Position numbers and translations under genes: made by a program
The notes under the pieces: generated by a model
Database searches by the model: none
What the model saw: the letters and a program-made list of their open reading frames with translations, nothing else
Told to the model about the DNA's origin: nothing
In this document: positions 16,429 to 27,698 of the stretch, piece by piece
How positions within the stretch are numbered: the first letter of the stretch is position 1
How the letters are laid out: every line of letters begins with the position of its first letter
NCBI RefSeq assembly: GCF_003287275.1
Contig: NZ_QEVW01000005.1
Coordinates: forward strand, 1-64,000
DNA from: Paenibacillus taichungensis
GTDB lineage: Bacteria; Bacillota; Bacilli; Paenibacillales; Paenibacillaceae
Length of the DNA: 64,000 nucleotides
Direction of reading: 5' to 3'

Positions 16429-17637
16429 CTATCCGTGAATGATATGTTGAGTCTTAAATTCGAAAATGGCATCAACAGCATAATGATATCCGCCTGATTT
16501 TCGAAAGGATTCCCTCAAATTCGCAGCAGTTTTCTCAAAAGAAGGAACGCTCAACACATGATCCACAGCTTCACGCAGCTGACTGGCAGTCAAGGTTTGC
16601 ATTTGTAAACGGAGGCCTGCTCCCCTAGTAACAACCTGCTCTGCAATGATTGGCTGATCCGCGCTCTGAGGGAGTATAATGAGGGGCACCCCGTAATATA
16701 AACTTTCATTGGTACTGTTCATCCCACCGTGTGTGATAAATAATTTAGCGGACTGCAATACATCCATTTGCGGAACATAACGTTTAACGATGAAATTTTC
16801 CGGAATTGCTCCCAGATCAGCAAGCTGTGTTCTATCCCCTACAGACATGACAATGGTATGATCGGTATTCCCCAATGCCTTCAAGCAAAGCCTATAGAAA
16901 TCAAGAGCTTGGTTAAAAATTGTACCCAGTGAAATGTAAATAAGTCTTTTCCCTTTAATAGCTGTCAGGTCGAAGTCATCATCCGTTAATCGCGAAAATA
17001 TGGACGGTCCTACAAATTGATACGTGTGGTCGAATTCTTCTCCATTCGGCTGGAATTCCCTTGTCGTATATACAATGGTAAGCGGCGCAGGATTGCAAAA
17101 CACCTCGTAGGGCGAAGCAATCTCCACATCATATTTTTCCTGTAACCTGATTGTCAGGCTATGGAATGAATCCTTTATAGGTTGGACGATTTCTGCAGGA
17201 ACATTTAAGAAAAAGTGTTGCATCAAATGATCGAAAGATTCTTCGGTCTGCGCAAAAGAAGTGCATGAATTAATTGCAGGCAGCTTCAGAATTTGCGCAA
17301 GCAAATGTCCGCAGCCAAACATGGAATCATGGATGATGTAATCAAAATGTTCACCCTCGATCTGTTCGAGCACACTTGGAATGATGATATCTGCCGTAAG
17401 CAAAAGACCGTTGACTCGCTCGAGCAAATAAGTTCTGCCACCTGAGACAAAAGCTTTAATGAATTTTTGACCGTCAAAGGTTCGGACTATAGCACCCGTC
17501 TTCTCCATTCGTTCCCGATACGCTTCTATAGTGAAGTATACAACCTCTTCCCCGCGTGTAATAAGCTCTTGTACCACGCCAATCGTTGGATTGACATGTC
17601 CCTCTGATCCACCATTAATAAATAAAACACGAGCCAC
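16429..17637 (-). CDS. MGT-family (YjiC-like) UDP-glycosyltransferase
   Basis: A 402-residue GT-B, family-1 glycosyltransferase that transfers a sugar from UDP-sugar to a small acceptor such as a flavonoid, macrolide or lipid. The N-terminal acceptor domain begins ARVLFINGGSEGHVNPTIGVV; the C-terminal nucleotide-sugar domain has RLIYISLGTIFNQ, VKRYVPQMDVLQSAKLFITHGGMNSTNESLYYGVPLIILPQSADQP, the donor-binding HGGMNS motif with its Gln. The GTG start has AAAGGAGGGG upstream. It stands alone; acceptor unknown. Confidence 0.92.
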   Translation of the reverse strand: MARVLFINGGSEGHVNPTIGVVQELITRGEEVVYFTIEAYRERMEKTGAIVRTFDGQKFIKAFVSGGRTYLLERVNGLLLTADIIIPSVLEQIEGEHFDYIIHDSMFGCGHLLAQILKLPAINSCTSFAQTEESFDHLMQHFFLNVPAEIVQPIKDSFHSLTIRLQEKYDVEIASPYEVFCNPAPLTIVYTTREFQPNGEEFDHTYQFVGPSIFSRLTDDDFDLTAIKGKRLIYISLGTIFNQALDFYRLCLKALGNTDHTIVMSVGDRTQLADLGAIPENFIVKRYVPQMDVLQSAKLFITHGGMNSTNESLYYGVPLIILPQSADQPIIAEQVVTRGAGLRLQMQTLTASQLREAVDHVLSVPSFEKTAANLRESFRKSGGYHYAVDAIFEFKTQHIIHG

Positions 17638-17720
17638 AGCTACCCCTCCTTTATTATGCTTCCAGCCTCTATATGTTGTAAAAATTTATAGGCAAAGATG
17701 TACGTTTCCCTACAAAAAAT

Positions 17721-18689
17721 TCAGGTGGTTGCACGTTCGATCAGTTGGAATTCCAATTGCTGAGGCTCTAGCTCCTGCTTGCCAAGAACGGCCCATAATC
17801 GATGAAATGCCTGAGTAGCCTGTTCTGCAATTGGATTATGTATGGTCGTTATTCCAAGCACACGGGACAGCTCTATATCATCGAAGCCAACAATGGCAAG
17901 TTGTTCGGGAACCTGTATATTCTGTTTGCGTGCTTCGGACCAGATCCCGATTGCTGCATAATCATTTGAACATAACACCGCTTGAGGAAGTTCAGGCCCA
18001 TTTGCCATTCTTCGCATCGCCTCTTCCCCGTCAGATGAACTGAACACGGAATACTGATAAGCTTCACGCAATATAGGCAGCCCCTTATCTGCCATAAATG
18101 ATTCATAGGCTTCACGCCGACTCTGGGTATTCAGACTTTCTGCTCTGCCAAAGGCATTAGCAATGCGGGTATAGCCTTTAGACACCAGATGTTCAAGAGC
18201 CAGCTTATAGCCTTGCGCCTGGTCCATAGCCACTGACGGAATTTCGTCATCTCCCATCCGCTGCCAGGATACAATCGGACCATACTCGCAGTAGGCTTTT
18301 AGTTTGTCTGGATGATTGACACAGGTCATAATCACCAGTCCATCCACCCGTTTACTCCGCAGATCCTCGAACGCCTGCAATTCAATCTCTTTATCTCCAC
18401 GCGAAGTATAGATCAGGGTCTGAAATCCATAATCCATCGCTGTATCAATGAATTGATTCATGAATGTAAGGATAATTTCGTTGGTTGCGGATGTGACAAT
18501 TCCAATCTGCTTGGTCTGTCCGGTGGATAACGAAACGGCATTTCGGTTCGGAATATAGTTTAGCTGTTTCATGATTTGCGTTATTTTTTGCCGGGCCTCG
18601 TCACTTACATGCGGTGAATGATTAATTACTCTGGACACCGTGGCCTTCGAGTAGCCGGATAGCTTCATAATTTCATCGAATTTGGACAC
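17721..18689 (-). CDS. LacI-family regulator, divergent to GH1
   Basis: A 322-residue repressor with helix-turn-helix MKLSGYSKATVSRVINHSPHVSD and a sensor domain (LCSNDYAAIGIWSEARKQNIQVPEQLAIVGFDDIELSRVLGITTIHNP). The GTG at 18689 has GGGAGGAG seven bases upstream. It faces the GH1 beta-glucosidase gene across 166 bases; a symmetric site inside the GH1 promoter (18767-18780) is its probable operator, so it likely represses GH1 without a beta-glucoside signal. Confidence 0.92.
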   Translation of the reverse strand: MSKFDEIMKLSGYSKATVSRVINHSPHVSDEARQKITQIMKQLNYIPNRNAVSLSTGQTKQIGIVTSATNEIILTFMNQFIDTAMDYGFQTLIYTSRGDKEIELQAFEDLRSKRVDGLVIMTCVNHPDKLKAYCEYGPIVSWQRMGDDEIPSVAMDQAQGYKLALEHLVSKGYTRIANAFGRAESLNTQSRREAYESFMADKGLPILREAYQYSVFSSSDGEEAMRRMANGPELPQAVLCSNDYAAIGIWSEARKQNIQVPEQLAIVGFDDIELSRVLGITTIHNPIAEQATQAFHRLWAVLGKQELEPQQLEFQLIERATT

Positions 18690-18760
18690 ATGAAGTCTCC
18701 TCCCTTGCTGATTTTCTATGATGATTTACAGTTTGCCTCAAAATAAATAAAAAGTAAAAC

Positions 18761-20289
<1,529 letters not shown>

Positions 20290-20329
20290 GTAGTTGTTAC
20301 ATCCGTAGCAGGTACATTCCTGCTCTCCC

Positions 20330-20399
20330 CCAGCAGAAAACAAGGACATGCATTGATATACGATCTGATGATGTATTGTTTGCTGCTGGAGGATTTTTT
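20330..20399 (+). terminator. Terminator of the GH1 gene
   Basis: CCAGCAGAAAACAA (20330-20343) pairs with TTGTTTGCTGCTGG (20376-20389) with one mismatch; loop of 32 bases; a run of six T follows. Confidence 0.6.
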
Positions 20400-20421
20400 A
20401 CTAATATAGTGAGTCCCGACT

Positions 20422-21426
20422 TCAGTTGAATTGAACCAGATCCGGTTCCAACGATTTCAATGTCAGCCATCGCATCCCTGCTTCAAAGTCTTCCCGGAAA
20501 GAATCGATCAGAATGACATCAGGATAAGATGGCATGGACAGATCCGCTTGATACATTTGCCATGCTTGAACCAAAGCATCTTCTTCAACGATCTTCTGAT
20601 AAATCACAACCTGGTCTGGAGCAAGAATCGCATTTACCGTTTGAATCATTTTGCATACCGTTGCAATAAATGCTTCCTTTTCCACTGAATTATACCAATC
20701 AATTCCCATAGGAAGGTATTTGACCTCCCCGGCCATGCCAAGTTTTCCTCTGATCACTTTACCGTTCAGATAAATGCCCATGCCTGGAGGATATTTGGTT
20801 GGAAAATAAATTCCGATGACACATTGATCCTCGTCTAACTCTTTTTTGGCGCAATATCCGCTAATTGCAGCGTTCACATCATTTTCCACCAGAACTGGTA
20901 CTCCGAACTGTGCTTCAAGATCTTCAATCATGCGGATACCTTCTAACTGCCGATGACTGCTCACCGTAATTTCTCCATTCACGGTTTGCCCCGGAATACC
21001 GATACCGATCACTTTAATGGAAGTATGCTGAGACAGTACATTTCCAATGATTTCATAGAAATATTTCTGGTCAAAGGTGGGCATTGTATATTCTTCTCTA
21101 AACACCATGTTATCCTCTAGATTAATGACAGTGGCTGTAATCAGATCTTGCCCCTGCTTTTCGTTGATATACATGACCAAAGCCAAGCTAAAATCGTAAT
21201 TATATCGGTAAGTTAATGCAGGTCTCCCTCCGTTGGAAGGTACTGTCTCGTCCTCAAACAGTTCACCCAGTTCACACAACTCTTTTACCAGTGAATTGAC
21301 GGTTACTACACTGAGCTTGGTCAAGGAGGCCAGTTGTGGCTTGGTTGCTGTTTCCACCCGTTTCATGACCTGGCGTACATGGTTTATATTAATTTCTTTC
21401 ATCAAATACGCATTCGCTATTTTCAT
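20422..21426 (-). CDS. ROK-family transcriptional regulator
   Basis: A 334-residue protein: an N-terminal winged helix (NHVRQVMKRVETATKPQLASLTKLSVVTVNSLVKELCELGELFED) joined to a ROK/actin-like sugar-kinase fold (IKVIGIGIPGQTVNGE, VLVENDVNAAISGYC, GMGIYLNGKVIRGKLGMAGEVKYLP). The usual zinc-site Cys cluster CxCGxxGC is not visible, so the sensor half is a shortened or divergent ROK. The ATG at 21426 is preferred; GTG at 21432 is possible. It is convergent with GH1 and upstream of the acetyltransferase genes' 3' side; target unknown. Confidence 0.85.
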   Translation of the reverse strand: MKIANAYLMKEININHVRQVMKRVETATKPQLASLTKLSVVTVNSLVKELCELGELFEDETVPSNGGRPALTYRYNYDFSLALVMYINEKQGQDLITATVINLEDNMVFREEYTMPTFDQKYFYEIIGNVLSQHTSIKVIGIGIPGQTVNGEITVSSHRQLEGIRMIEDLEAQFGVPVLVENDVNAAISGYCAKKELDEDQCVIGIYFPTKYPPGMGIYLNGKVIRGKLGMAGEVKYLPMGIDWYNSVEKEAFIATVCKMIQTVNAILAPDQVVIYQKIVEEDALVQAWQMYQADLSMPSYPDVILIDSFREDFEAGMRWLTLKSLEPDLVQFN

Positions 21427-21490
21427 AAGCACCCCTGCTCCATAGTTTCTTCTCCAATGTAGTAACTATACAATATCTCCAAAGGGTTTA

Positions 21491-21515
21491 AAAACACCCG
21501 ATGAAAAACATCGGG
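21491..21515 (-). terminator. Terminator after the first acetyltransferase gene
   Basis: CCCGATG/CATCGGG stem (21497-21503 with 21509-21515), five-base loop, with TGTTTTT following on the minus strand. Confidence 0.75.
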
Positions 21516-21543
21516 CATTCTGAGGGTTTCTATACACTTGATA

Positions 21544-22131
21544 TTAGCTTCTTCTATACTTCGTTTTGTCTCCTTCTGTTATTTTGCGAATAACTCTGCA
21601 TGGATTACCCGCAGCAATTACATCCGAAGGAATGTCCTTGGTAACTACACTTCCTGCTCCGATAATTGTGTTATCTCCAATGGTCACACCTGCAAGCACA
21701 GTCACGCCGCCACCAATCCATACATTATTGCCCACTGTGATCGGACCTACAATTTCGAGACCCTCGTTACGTTGCTCCACATCATAAGGATGACCAGCAG
21801 TATAGAATCCACAATTCGGTGCAACAAAAACGTTGTCACCAAAACTAATTTTTGCCCCGTCCAGCATAACGATATTATGATTGCTATAGAAGTTCTCACC
21901 AATTTCAATGTTATAGCCGTAGTCACATACAAAAGGCTGCTCGATCAGGAAACGATCCGTTGTTTTTCCAAGCAACTTTTTGAGCAGCGCCTCTCTCTCA
22001 GAGATCTTGCCTGGATGAAGCTGATTATACTCGTAGCAAAGCCCCTTTGCGTACAACCGCTCATCAATTAATTCTTTGTCGTAATTCGCATTATACAGTA
22101 GTCCCAGTTGTGATTTCTCTTTTTCTGTCAT
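21544..22131 (-). CDS. Sugar O-acetyltransferase (maltose/galactoside acetyltransferase type)
   Basis: A 195-residue acetyl-CoA-dependent sugar acetyltransferase. An N-terminal helical Mac domain (LLYNANYDKELIDERLYAKGLCYEYNQLHP) precedes a left-handed beta-helix of hexapeptide repeats; the catalytic His is in YTAGHPYD, and NVWIGGGVTVLAGVTIGDNTIIGAGSVVTKDIPSDVIAAGNPCRVIR is the family end. It follows a paralogue with 41 bases between, likely one transcript. Such enzymes acetylate glucose, maltose or galactosides to prevent re-uptake after overflow. Confidence 0.93.
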   Translation of the reverse strand: MTEKEKSQLGLLYNANYDKELIDERLYAKGLCYEYNQLHPGKISEREALLKKLLGKTTDRFLIEQPFVCDYGYNIEIGENFYSNHNIVMLDGAKISFGDNVFVAPNCGFYTAGHPYDVEQRNEGLEIVGPITVGNNVWIGGGVTVLAGVTIGDNTIIGAGSVVTKDIPSDVIAAGNPCRVIRKITEGDKTKYRRS

Positions 22132-22172
22132 GAATTCTTATGCCTCCAACTCTTCTGTCCAAATTGAATAGA

Positions 22173-22748
22173 TTAAAGCTCTATCTCTCTAATGATTCTA
22201 GCAGGATTTCCACCAACAATCATATTGTCCGGAACATCTTTTGTGACTACAGCGCCGGAAGCAATAACGACATTGTCCCCAATGGTGACCCCTGGATTAA
22301 TGACTGCCCTGCCTCCGATCCAAACATTATTCCCGATGGTCACTGGTTTCCCATACTCGGCACCTGTTATCCGTTCGAATGGATTCAAGGGATGCGTAGC
22401 GGTATATATGTGAACGTCAGGTCCCATTAAACAGTTATCCCCGATGCGCACTTCACATACATCAAGTATCGTACAGTTAAAGTTGGTATAGAAATGCTCT
22501 CCAACATGAATGTTGTAACCATAGTCAAAATGAATATTCGGTTCCATGCTCAGGTGTTCACCCGTTGAACCTAGCAGCTCTTTCAATACCTTTGTACGGA
22601 GCTCACCATCTGTTTCTGTCGTCTGGTTGTACATGCGTGTCATTCTTCTTGCATATTCCCTGTCTTGAGACAATTGGGGATCGGAAGCCAAGTATAGCTC
22701 ACCATCGATCATTTTTTGTTTTTCCGATTTTGTTGTGATATTGCTCAT
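22173..22748 (-). CDS. Sugar O-acetyltransferase (paralogue of the next gene)
   Basis: A 191-residue member of the same hexapeptide family, first gene of a tandem pair. Mac domain at residues 12-65, catalytic His in [12 protein letters not shown], beta-helix [62 protein letters not shown] precedes the ATG. Clearly diverged from its partner (different N-terminal region and substrate loop), so the two probably differ in acceptor. Confidence 0.93.
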   Translation of the reverse strand: MSNITTKSEKQKMIDGELYLASDPQLSQDREYARRMTRMYNQTTETDGELRTKVLKELLGSTGEHLSMEPNIHFDYGYNIHVGEHFYTNFNCTILDVCEVRIGDNCLMGPDVHIYTATHPLNPFERITGAEYGKPVTIGNNVWIGGRAVINPGVTIGDNVVIASGAVVTKDVPDNMIVGGNPARIIREIEL

Positions 22749-22892
22749 GATTGTTTCCCCTCTACGTCTAATATTGATATTTGAACTTATAAATTAAGAT
22801 ACTTTATAAAGCTATTATAATTATATGGGATAACTTAAATAAATCAAGTTCCTTTGCAAATTGAATATAGAGATATTATGCCTAATGTTATT

Positions 22893-22935
22893 AAAAAAAC
22901 CTCTGTGATCCAATAATTTTTGGATCACAGAGGTT
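22893..22935 (-). terminator. Terminator of the MFS gene
   Basis: Fifteen-pair perfect stem AACCTCTGTGATCCA (22898-22912) with TGGATCACAGAGGTT (22921-22935), and a seven-T run on the minus strand. Confidence 0.9.
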
Positions 22936-22990
22936 TGTTGAAGTAAAACAATATCGAGCAGTTTACATAGACAACTTTTAAATGTATACA

Positions 22991-24154
22991 TTAACCAACT
23001 GCCTGAACCGTTTGCTCTTTGCGATTAATTGCGTAAACTGCCGACACCAGACCCATCAGGATCAGAACCGATCCCACCCATCCTGTATACATAATGGACG
23101 AATGATCGATAACTACGCCGCCAATATAGGTTCCGAGAGCAATACCTGCATGTGCAATTCCTGAATTGGTGCTAATTAACGTTTCAGCCGTTGACGGAGA
23201 GGTTTTGATAATCAGACTATTTTGTACCGGGGTAACAGTCCAGCTTAATGCACTCCAGATACTTAGCAGAATCAAGAAAGCAATCAAAGGCAAGCCGGTA
23301 CTAAACGGAATTACCGCCATACTTATAATAAAGGGTATCAGCACGATGATAATGGCTTTGGCTGGGTGTAAGCGATCTGATAATATGCCGCCGATCCCGC
23401 CGCCTGCTACAGCAGCGATACCAAACATCATATAGATAAAGGTGACCATTGTTGAGCTGGCTCCCAGCGCTTCCTGGAGAAATGGTGTGAAATAGGCATA
23501 TAACGTCAAATGTCCTGCGAGCACAAGCAATGTTGTAACATGGATTGCCAGCATTTTCGGGTTCCATAGAGCAGTAAGCTGCTTCTTCAGGGGCACTGCC
23601 GGAATCGGCTGCACACGATCCATGGCAATGCCAATGGCAACCATGACCACTGCAGTCAGAATTGCGATTAACATAAACACTTCACGCCATCCGGCCAGGT
23701 TACCCACAAAGATTCCGATAGGTACACCCAGGATCAGTGAAGCACTTCCTCCCATCGTGATAATTCCCACAGCACGCCCTTTATACTGGGGCTCTACAAT
23801 ACGGGCTGCCAGCGTCAGAGACAGGACAAAAATCAGAGATCCCGTCGCGGCCCCCAGTGCTCTGCCTGCCAGGAGCATATAGAAATTGGCACTGAACGCA
23901 GAGATCAGATTGCTGATTAGAAAAACGAATAAAGTGCACATATATACTTTTTTACGTTCGAATCTGGCCGTCATATTTAATAATATTGGCGCAGATAACG
24001 CATAGACAAGTGAGAAGATGGAAATTAAATACCCGGCTTTTGCCAAAGTCAGATGAAGATCTGTCGCGATCAAGTCCAGAATCCCGCCTAAAATGAGTTC
24101 AACGGTACCAACCACAAATGCTGCGATTGCCAGGACATATACTTTTTTATTCAT
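22991..24154 (-). CDS. MFS transporter (AraJ/NepI-like DHA1 efflux)
   Basis: A 387-residue, 12-helix major facilitator protein. FVVGTVELILGGILDLIATDL is the typical start of DHA1 sugar/drug/nucleoside exporters (AraJ, YdhP, NepI group), and the loop-2 signature is replaced by MTARFERKKVYM; GRALGAATGSLIFVLSLTLAARI is motif B-like. AGGAGGA precedes the ATG. A TrmB regulator gene lies immediately upstream on the same strand (105-base gap with a terminator), probably its controller. Substrate unknown. Confidence 0.88.
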   Translation of the reverse strand: MNKKVYVLAIAAFVVGTVELILGGILDLIATDLHLTLAKAGYLISIFSLVYALSAPILLNMTARFERKKVYMCTLFVFLISNLISAFSANFYMLLAGRALGAATGSLIFVLSLTLAARIVEPQYKGRAVGIITMGGSASLILGVPIGIFVGNLAGWREVFMLIAILTAVVMVAIGIAMDRVQPIPAVPLKKQLTALWNPKMLAIHVTTLLVLAGHLTLYAYFTPFLQEALGASSTMVTFIYMMFGIAAVAGGGIGGILSDRLHPAKAIIIVLIPFIISMAVIPFSTGLPLIAFLILLSIWSALSWTVTPVQNSLIIKTSPSTAETLISTNSGIAHAGIALGTYIGGVVIDHSSIMYTGWVGSVLILMGLVSAVYAINRKEQTVQAVG

Positions 24155-24216
24155 TTTTGAATCCTCCTCGAAAGTTACAACTACGATAGTAACTTAATCA
24201 AGAGAAGATTTCAATA

Positions 24217-24247
24217 CAAAAAAGCTATTCTCAGAAAGAATAGCTTT
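24217..24247 (-). terminator. Terminator of the TrmB gene
   Basis: AAAGCTATTC (24221-24230) pairs with GAATAGCTTT (24238-24247); a T run follows on the minus strand. Confidence 0.85.
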
Positions 24248-24259
24248 GGAATCATCATA

Positions 24260-25018
24260 TTAATAAATTAATCGTGCCAGCAGACGTGCAATTTCTTCAT
24301 CTTGAAGCAGCTGGTCACCATATTTTTTGGTGATTTGAGTAAGAGCGACGTCATGATAGAAATAATCCGTCATTGCTTTAACAATTGGTTTGGACGTTGT
24401 CTTGATGGCCTTCCAGGAATCATGTTCGATTCCTGCAAACAAAAGATAACCATGGTCAACAATGATTAGCTGCGAGGGCTCAAGATTACTATCCTCAAGC
24501 ATAGGTATTAACGAATATTTATGGGCTAGAGAAGTTTGCATTCCTCCTACAGCCAGGACCTCTACATGTACACCTTCAGCTTCTTTTTGCTCCAGAAGCT
24601 CCCTGTACTTTTCCATTTGCTCGTTCCAGGCCAGAAAAAGGATAGATGAATCCGCTTCCTCAATAAGCTGTTCAATATTTGATGCAATGGATGATGCATC
24701 CTTCAATGTCCAGATATGTTCATCTGTGAATGTACGTTTGATTTTATATGTCTTTAATTCCTCAATATCCTTCTCAAAGTCAGCCCTTATTTTGAGGATA
24801 ATGGACTGAAGATCAACCGCCATATACAATTTTTTCTTTCCATGCATGGTTGTTAGGACGGTTCCCTTATCAATAAGCCGATTAAGCACTTCATATATCT
24901 TGGCCTTGGGTACATTGGAGTAATTAACAATGGATGTGGCATCGAGCGGTGCATCCTGTGCAAATATGGCCTCATATACCTGACTTTCATATTGTGTAAA
25001 ACCGAATTTCTGCAACAT
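24260..25018 (-). CDS. TrmB-family transcriptional regulator
   Basis: A 252-residue regulator. Residues 1-75 form a winged helix of TrmB type (LQKFGFTQYESQVYEAIFAQ, SNVPKAKIYEVLNRLIDKGTV); the rest is the TrmB C-terminal sensor with a phospholipase-D-like fold (SSILFLAWNEQMEKYRELLEQKEAEGVHVEVLAV, QLIIVDHGYLLFAGI). It lies next to the MFS exporter. The ribosome site AAGGAG is rather far (13-14 bases) from the ATG at 25018; TTG at 25015 is the alternative. Confidence 0.88.
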   Translation of the reverse strand: MLQKFGFTQYESQVYEAIFAQDAPLDATSIVNYSNVPKAKIYEVLNRLIDKGTVLTTMHGKKKLYMAVDLQSIILKIRADFEKDIEELKTYKIKRTFTDEHIWTLKDASSIASNIEQLIEEADSSILFLAWNEQMEKYRELLEQKEAEGVHVEVLAVGGMQTSLAHKYSLIPMLEDSNLEPSQLIIVDHGYLLFAGIEHDSWKAIKTTSKPIVKAMTDYFYHDVALTQITKKYGDQLLQDEEIARLLARLIY

Positions 25019-25225
25019 GGTTCGATTCGGGCTCCTTCTTGTTTTGTATCGTTCTATACAGTTTAGACGCCTGAACTTCCCATGTCCAGTTTATCCCACC
25101 GTCGTTTCTTTCTAATCGTAATGATATTACGGTCAGAGTGGAGCATCCAAATATAATGACCTCCCAATGGTTATATTAAGATTCAGGCTGCACATTTTGA
25201 TTTTTTGAAGGAGGTTTGCTTAAAC

Positions 25226-25354
25226 ATGGAGAGCACCCATGATTTTGTAAAAAAAGTGAATGAGAACGCCGAAAAGGCACGGCATAACAAAAACAATGGT
25301 AAAGGTACACCAACGGATAAACTGCCGGCGAAACAGCATAGCACCAATAAGTAA
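25226..25354 (+). CDS. DUF4023-like small protein (42 aa)
   Basis: A 42-residue, highly charged and hydrophilic product (MESTHDFVKKVNENAEKARH, then a Lys/Asn/Gly-rich half ending KLPAKQHSTNK) resembling the short DUF4023 family of Bacillus and Paenibacillus, function unknown. Strong GAAGGAGG 11 bases before the ATG and a hairpin terminator after the stop support expression. Its makeup recalls minor small spore proteins but lacks their known motifs. Confidence 0.65.
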   Translation: MESTHDFVKKVNENAEKARHNKNNGKGTPTDKLPAKQHSTNK

Positions 25355-25422
25355 GGGCAATAATCAATTGAAGCAAATTAGGGAAATAGCGCTCTTATTT
25401 TTTCAGGCACAAGAAAAAAAGA

Positions 25423-25448
25423 AAAAGGATCTCTAGTGAGGTCCTTTT
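25423..25448. terminator. Bidirectional terminator
   Basis: AAAAGGATCTC (25423-25433) pairs with GAGGTCCTTTT (25438-25448), one wobble, loop of four, A and T runs on either side; between the DUF4023-like and catalase genes. Confidence 0.8.
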
Positions 25449-25489
25449 CTTTTTATTTGAGATCCGCTTGTTTGAAGGCACCCTGCCTG

Positions 25490-27526
25490 CTACGTTCGAT
25501 TCCAGAAGCGTTGTTGGGTCATTGCTTGAATGAATTGATCTGCAAAAGCCGCAGGTTGCTGCTCAACAATGACACCAGGTTTGCCGATAATGCCGACTGG
25601 CTGAATCAGTACTGCCCCCACCGGTGTAGCTCCTATCGGTTTAAAATGATTGTATGTTTCAATGGCATAGGACCGGGTGTATTTTTGAAAATAATCATCT
25701 TCCTTCTGTCCTCCAACAATGAATAACCCATCATATACCAAAGGTGACCCGGTCAAAAAACTGTCGTCCACCTTCAACCCCACACCGCCCGTTCCATGGA
25801 CCACACCTTGTCTTTCATGAACAATGACTGGACGTAGTCCCGCGCTCTTAAGCTCATCCAAAATGTATTGTGTGCTCGGACCATCGAATCCTTCACCGAC
25901 AATCACCCCGACGCGTAGCGTTTTGGGAGAAAACACGGTATTGGACATACTTAACGCAGGGGAGATTTTTGTCACTGTGGATTCAAGCACGTTCGGTACA
26001 GAGACTCCAAGTTCGCGGGCCAGAATGTTCGCCAGCTCTGAGCTGATATTTCCTAACATATCAACGACCTGTTGACGAATCGAAACATCCTTTACCTTTC
26101 CGAGCTCAAACGTGAGTGCCTGAATGATATGACTCCTTTCCACGTCTGTCATGCTGTTCCAGAATAAACGTGCTTGCGAGAAATGATCCAGGAAGCTGGG
26201 TGCTGTTTTCCGTTCCTTAAGACCTTGCACGGTGGAAGGATAGGTTACAAAGCCTCCTTTGGTACCCGGGACAGTATAAGGAGAATTGTTGGCTAGAGAG
26301 TTTTCGTGGTAGGCAACTCTTCCCCGATCAATGGTGTAACGGGAAGCTCCGTCTCTCTGGTTGTTATGTACAGGGCACACGGGACGATTAATCGGCAATT
26401 CCTGATAATTCGTGCCCACCCTTGCCAATTGTGTATCCGTATACGAGAATAGCCGGCCTTGAAGCAGTGGATCATTACTGAAATCAATACCACGTACAAT
26501 GTTGCCAGGATGGAAAGCCGACTGTTCCGTTTCCGCAAATACATTCTCGACATTTTGGTTAATCGTCATTTTGCCAATGATTCGTACCGGAATGTCTTCT
26601 TCTGGCCATAATTTCGTTGCATCCAAAATATCAAAATCAAACTTGAACTCATCCGCTTCCTCCAGCACCTGTATTCCAAGTTCGAACTCAGCAAAGTTAC
26701 CTGCATTGATATTCTCCCACAGGTCCCTGCGATGAAAGTCGGGGTCCGCTCCGCCCAGCTTCTGCGCCTCATCCCACACAAAAGAATGCATACCAAGTAC
26801 CGGCCGCCAATGAAATTTCACGAATCTGGATTTACCCTCTTTGTTCACCAGCCTGAAGGTATGTACTCCAAATCCCTGCATCATTCGAAAGCTTCGCGGT
26901 ATTGTGCGATCCGACATAATCCACATGACCATCGCTGCCGACTCCTGATTATTTGCAATAAAATCCCAGAAAGTATCGTGCGCAGTGGAGCCTTGTGGAA
27001 TTTCATTATTAGGTTCCGGCTTCAAGGCATGAATCAGATCAGGAAACTTGATCCCATCCTGAATGAAGAAGATCGGAATATTGTTCCCGACCAGATCAAA
27101 ATTGCCTTCATCGGTATAAAACTTTACTGAAAACCCACGCACATCCCGATTCGTTTCGTTCACTCCTTTGGAGCCTGCTACCTCGGAAAAACGAACAAAT
27201 AGCGGTGTTTTCACACCGGGATCCTGAAGAAAATGAGCCATTGTTAACTCTTCAAGTGACTCATATAACTCAAATTCACCGTAGGCTCCATATCCCCGTG
27301 CATGCACAACTCTCTCCGGAATGCGTTCCCGATCAAAGTGAGACAGTTTCTCACGCATCAGAAAATCTTCAAGCAGCGTGGGCCCGCGATCCCCAGCTTT
27401 TAGCGAGTTGCTGTCATCCGATATTTTAATCCCTTCGTTGGAGGACATTTCTTTGCCGTTATTATCCCGAAGAAAGGCATTTCGCTGCTCTATCTTTTTG
27501 TTCTCATCCATGGGTTCCTTGCTCAT
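25490..27526 (-). CDS. katE: Large-subunit (clade II) catalase
   Basis: A 678-residue haem catalase that dismutates hydrogen peroxide. Catalytic His75 is in RVVHARGYGAYGEF, the distal Asn near residue 148 in DLVGNNIPIFFIQDGIKFPD, and the proximal haem Tyr in RLFSYTDTQLARVG. After the catalase core, residues from about 520 form the flavodoxin/GATase1-like C-terminal domain (LRVGVIVGEGFDGPSTQYILDELK, DGLFIVGG) that defines the large clade II enzymes (HPII, KatE). The ATG at 27526 has GGAGGTG eight bases before it. Single gene; role in spores or stationary phase is likely but no known promoter was found. Confidence 0.93.
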   Translation of the reverse strand: MSKEPMDENKKIEQRNAFLRDNNGKEMSSNEGIKISDDSNSLKAGDRGPTLLEDFLMREKLSHFDRERIPERVVHARGYGAYGEFELYESLEELTMAHFLQDPGVKTPLFVRFSEVAGSKGVNETNRDVRGFSVKFYTDEGNFDLVGNNIPIFFIQDGIKFPDLIHALKPEPNNEIPQGSTAHDTFWDFIANNQESAAMVMWIMSDRTIPRSFRMMQGFGVHTFRLVNKEGKSRFVKFHWRPVLGMHSFVWDEAQKLGGADPDFHRRDLWENINAGNFAEFELGIQVLEEADEFKFDFDILDATKLWPEEDIPVRIIGKMTINQNVENVFAETEQSAFHPGNIVRGIDFSNDPLLQGRLFSYTDTQLARVGTNYQELPINRPVCPVHNNQRDGASRYTIDRGRVAYHENSLANNSPYTVPGTKGGFVTYPSTVQGLKERKTAPSFLDHFSQARLFWNSMTDVERSHIIQALTFELGKVKDVSIRQQVVDMLGNISSELANILARELGVSVPNVLESTVTKISPALSMSNTVFSPKTLRVGVIVGEGFDGPSTQYILDELKSAGLRPVIVHERQGVVHGTGGVGLKVDDSFLTGSPLVYDGLFIVGGQKEDDYFQKYTRSYAIETYNHFKPIGATPVGAVLIQPVGIIGKPGVIVEQQPAAFADQFIQAMTQQRFWNRT

Positions 27527-27698
27527 TCCAATCACCTCCAGCATTATATGTATGGGACTGGAAGAACACTTATGATTGCCCGGTATACCATACTTTGATG
27601 CAAATCCCGTGTGTGACTACAAATACGAATTGCATGAGCTTTGCCATGAGGCATCTCTGGTGATTGTCCATTTATTAAATATCGCGTCTTCTGTCTAG

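Noticed and set aside
15750..16481. 243-codon minus-strand ORF
   Set aside because: Overlaps DUF3817 and the MGT gene end in another frame; composition is Cys/Ser/His-rich and not protein-like.
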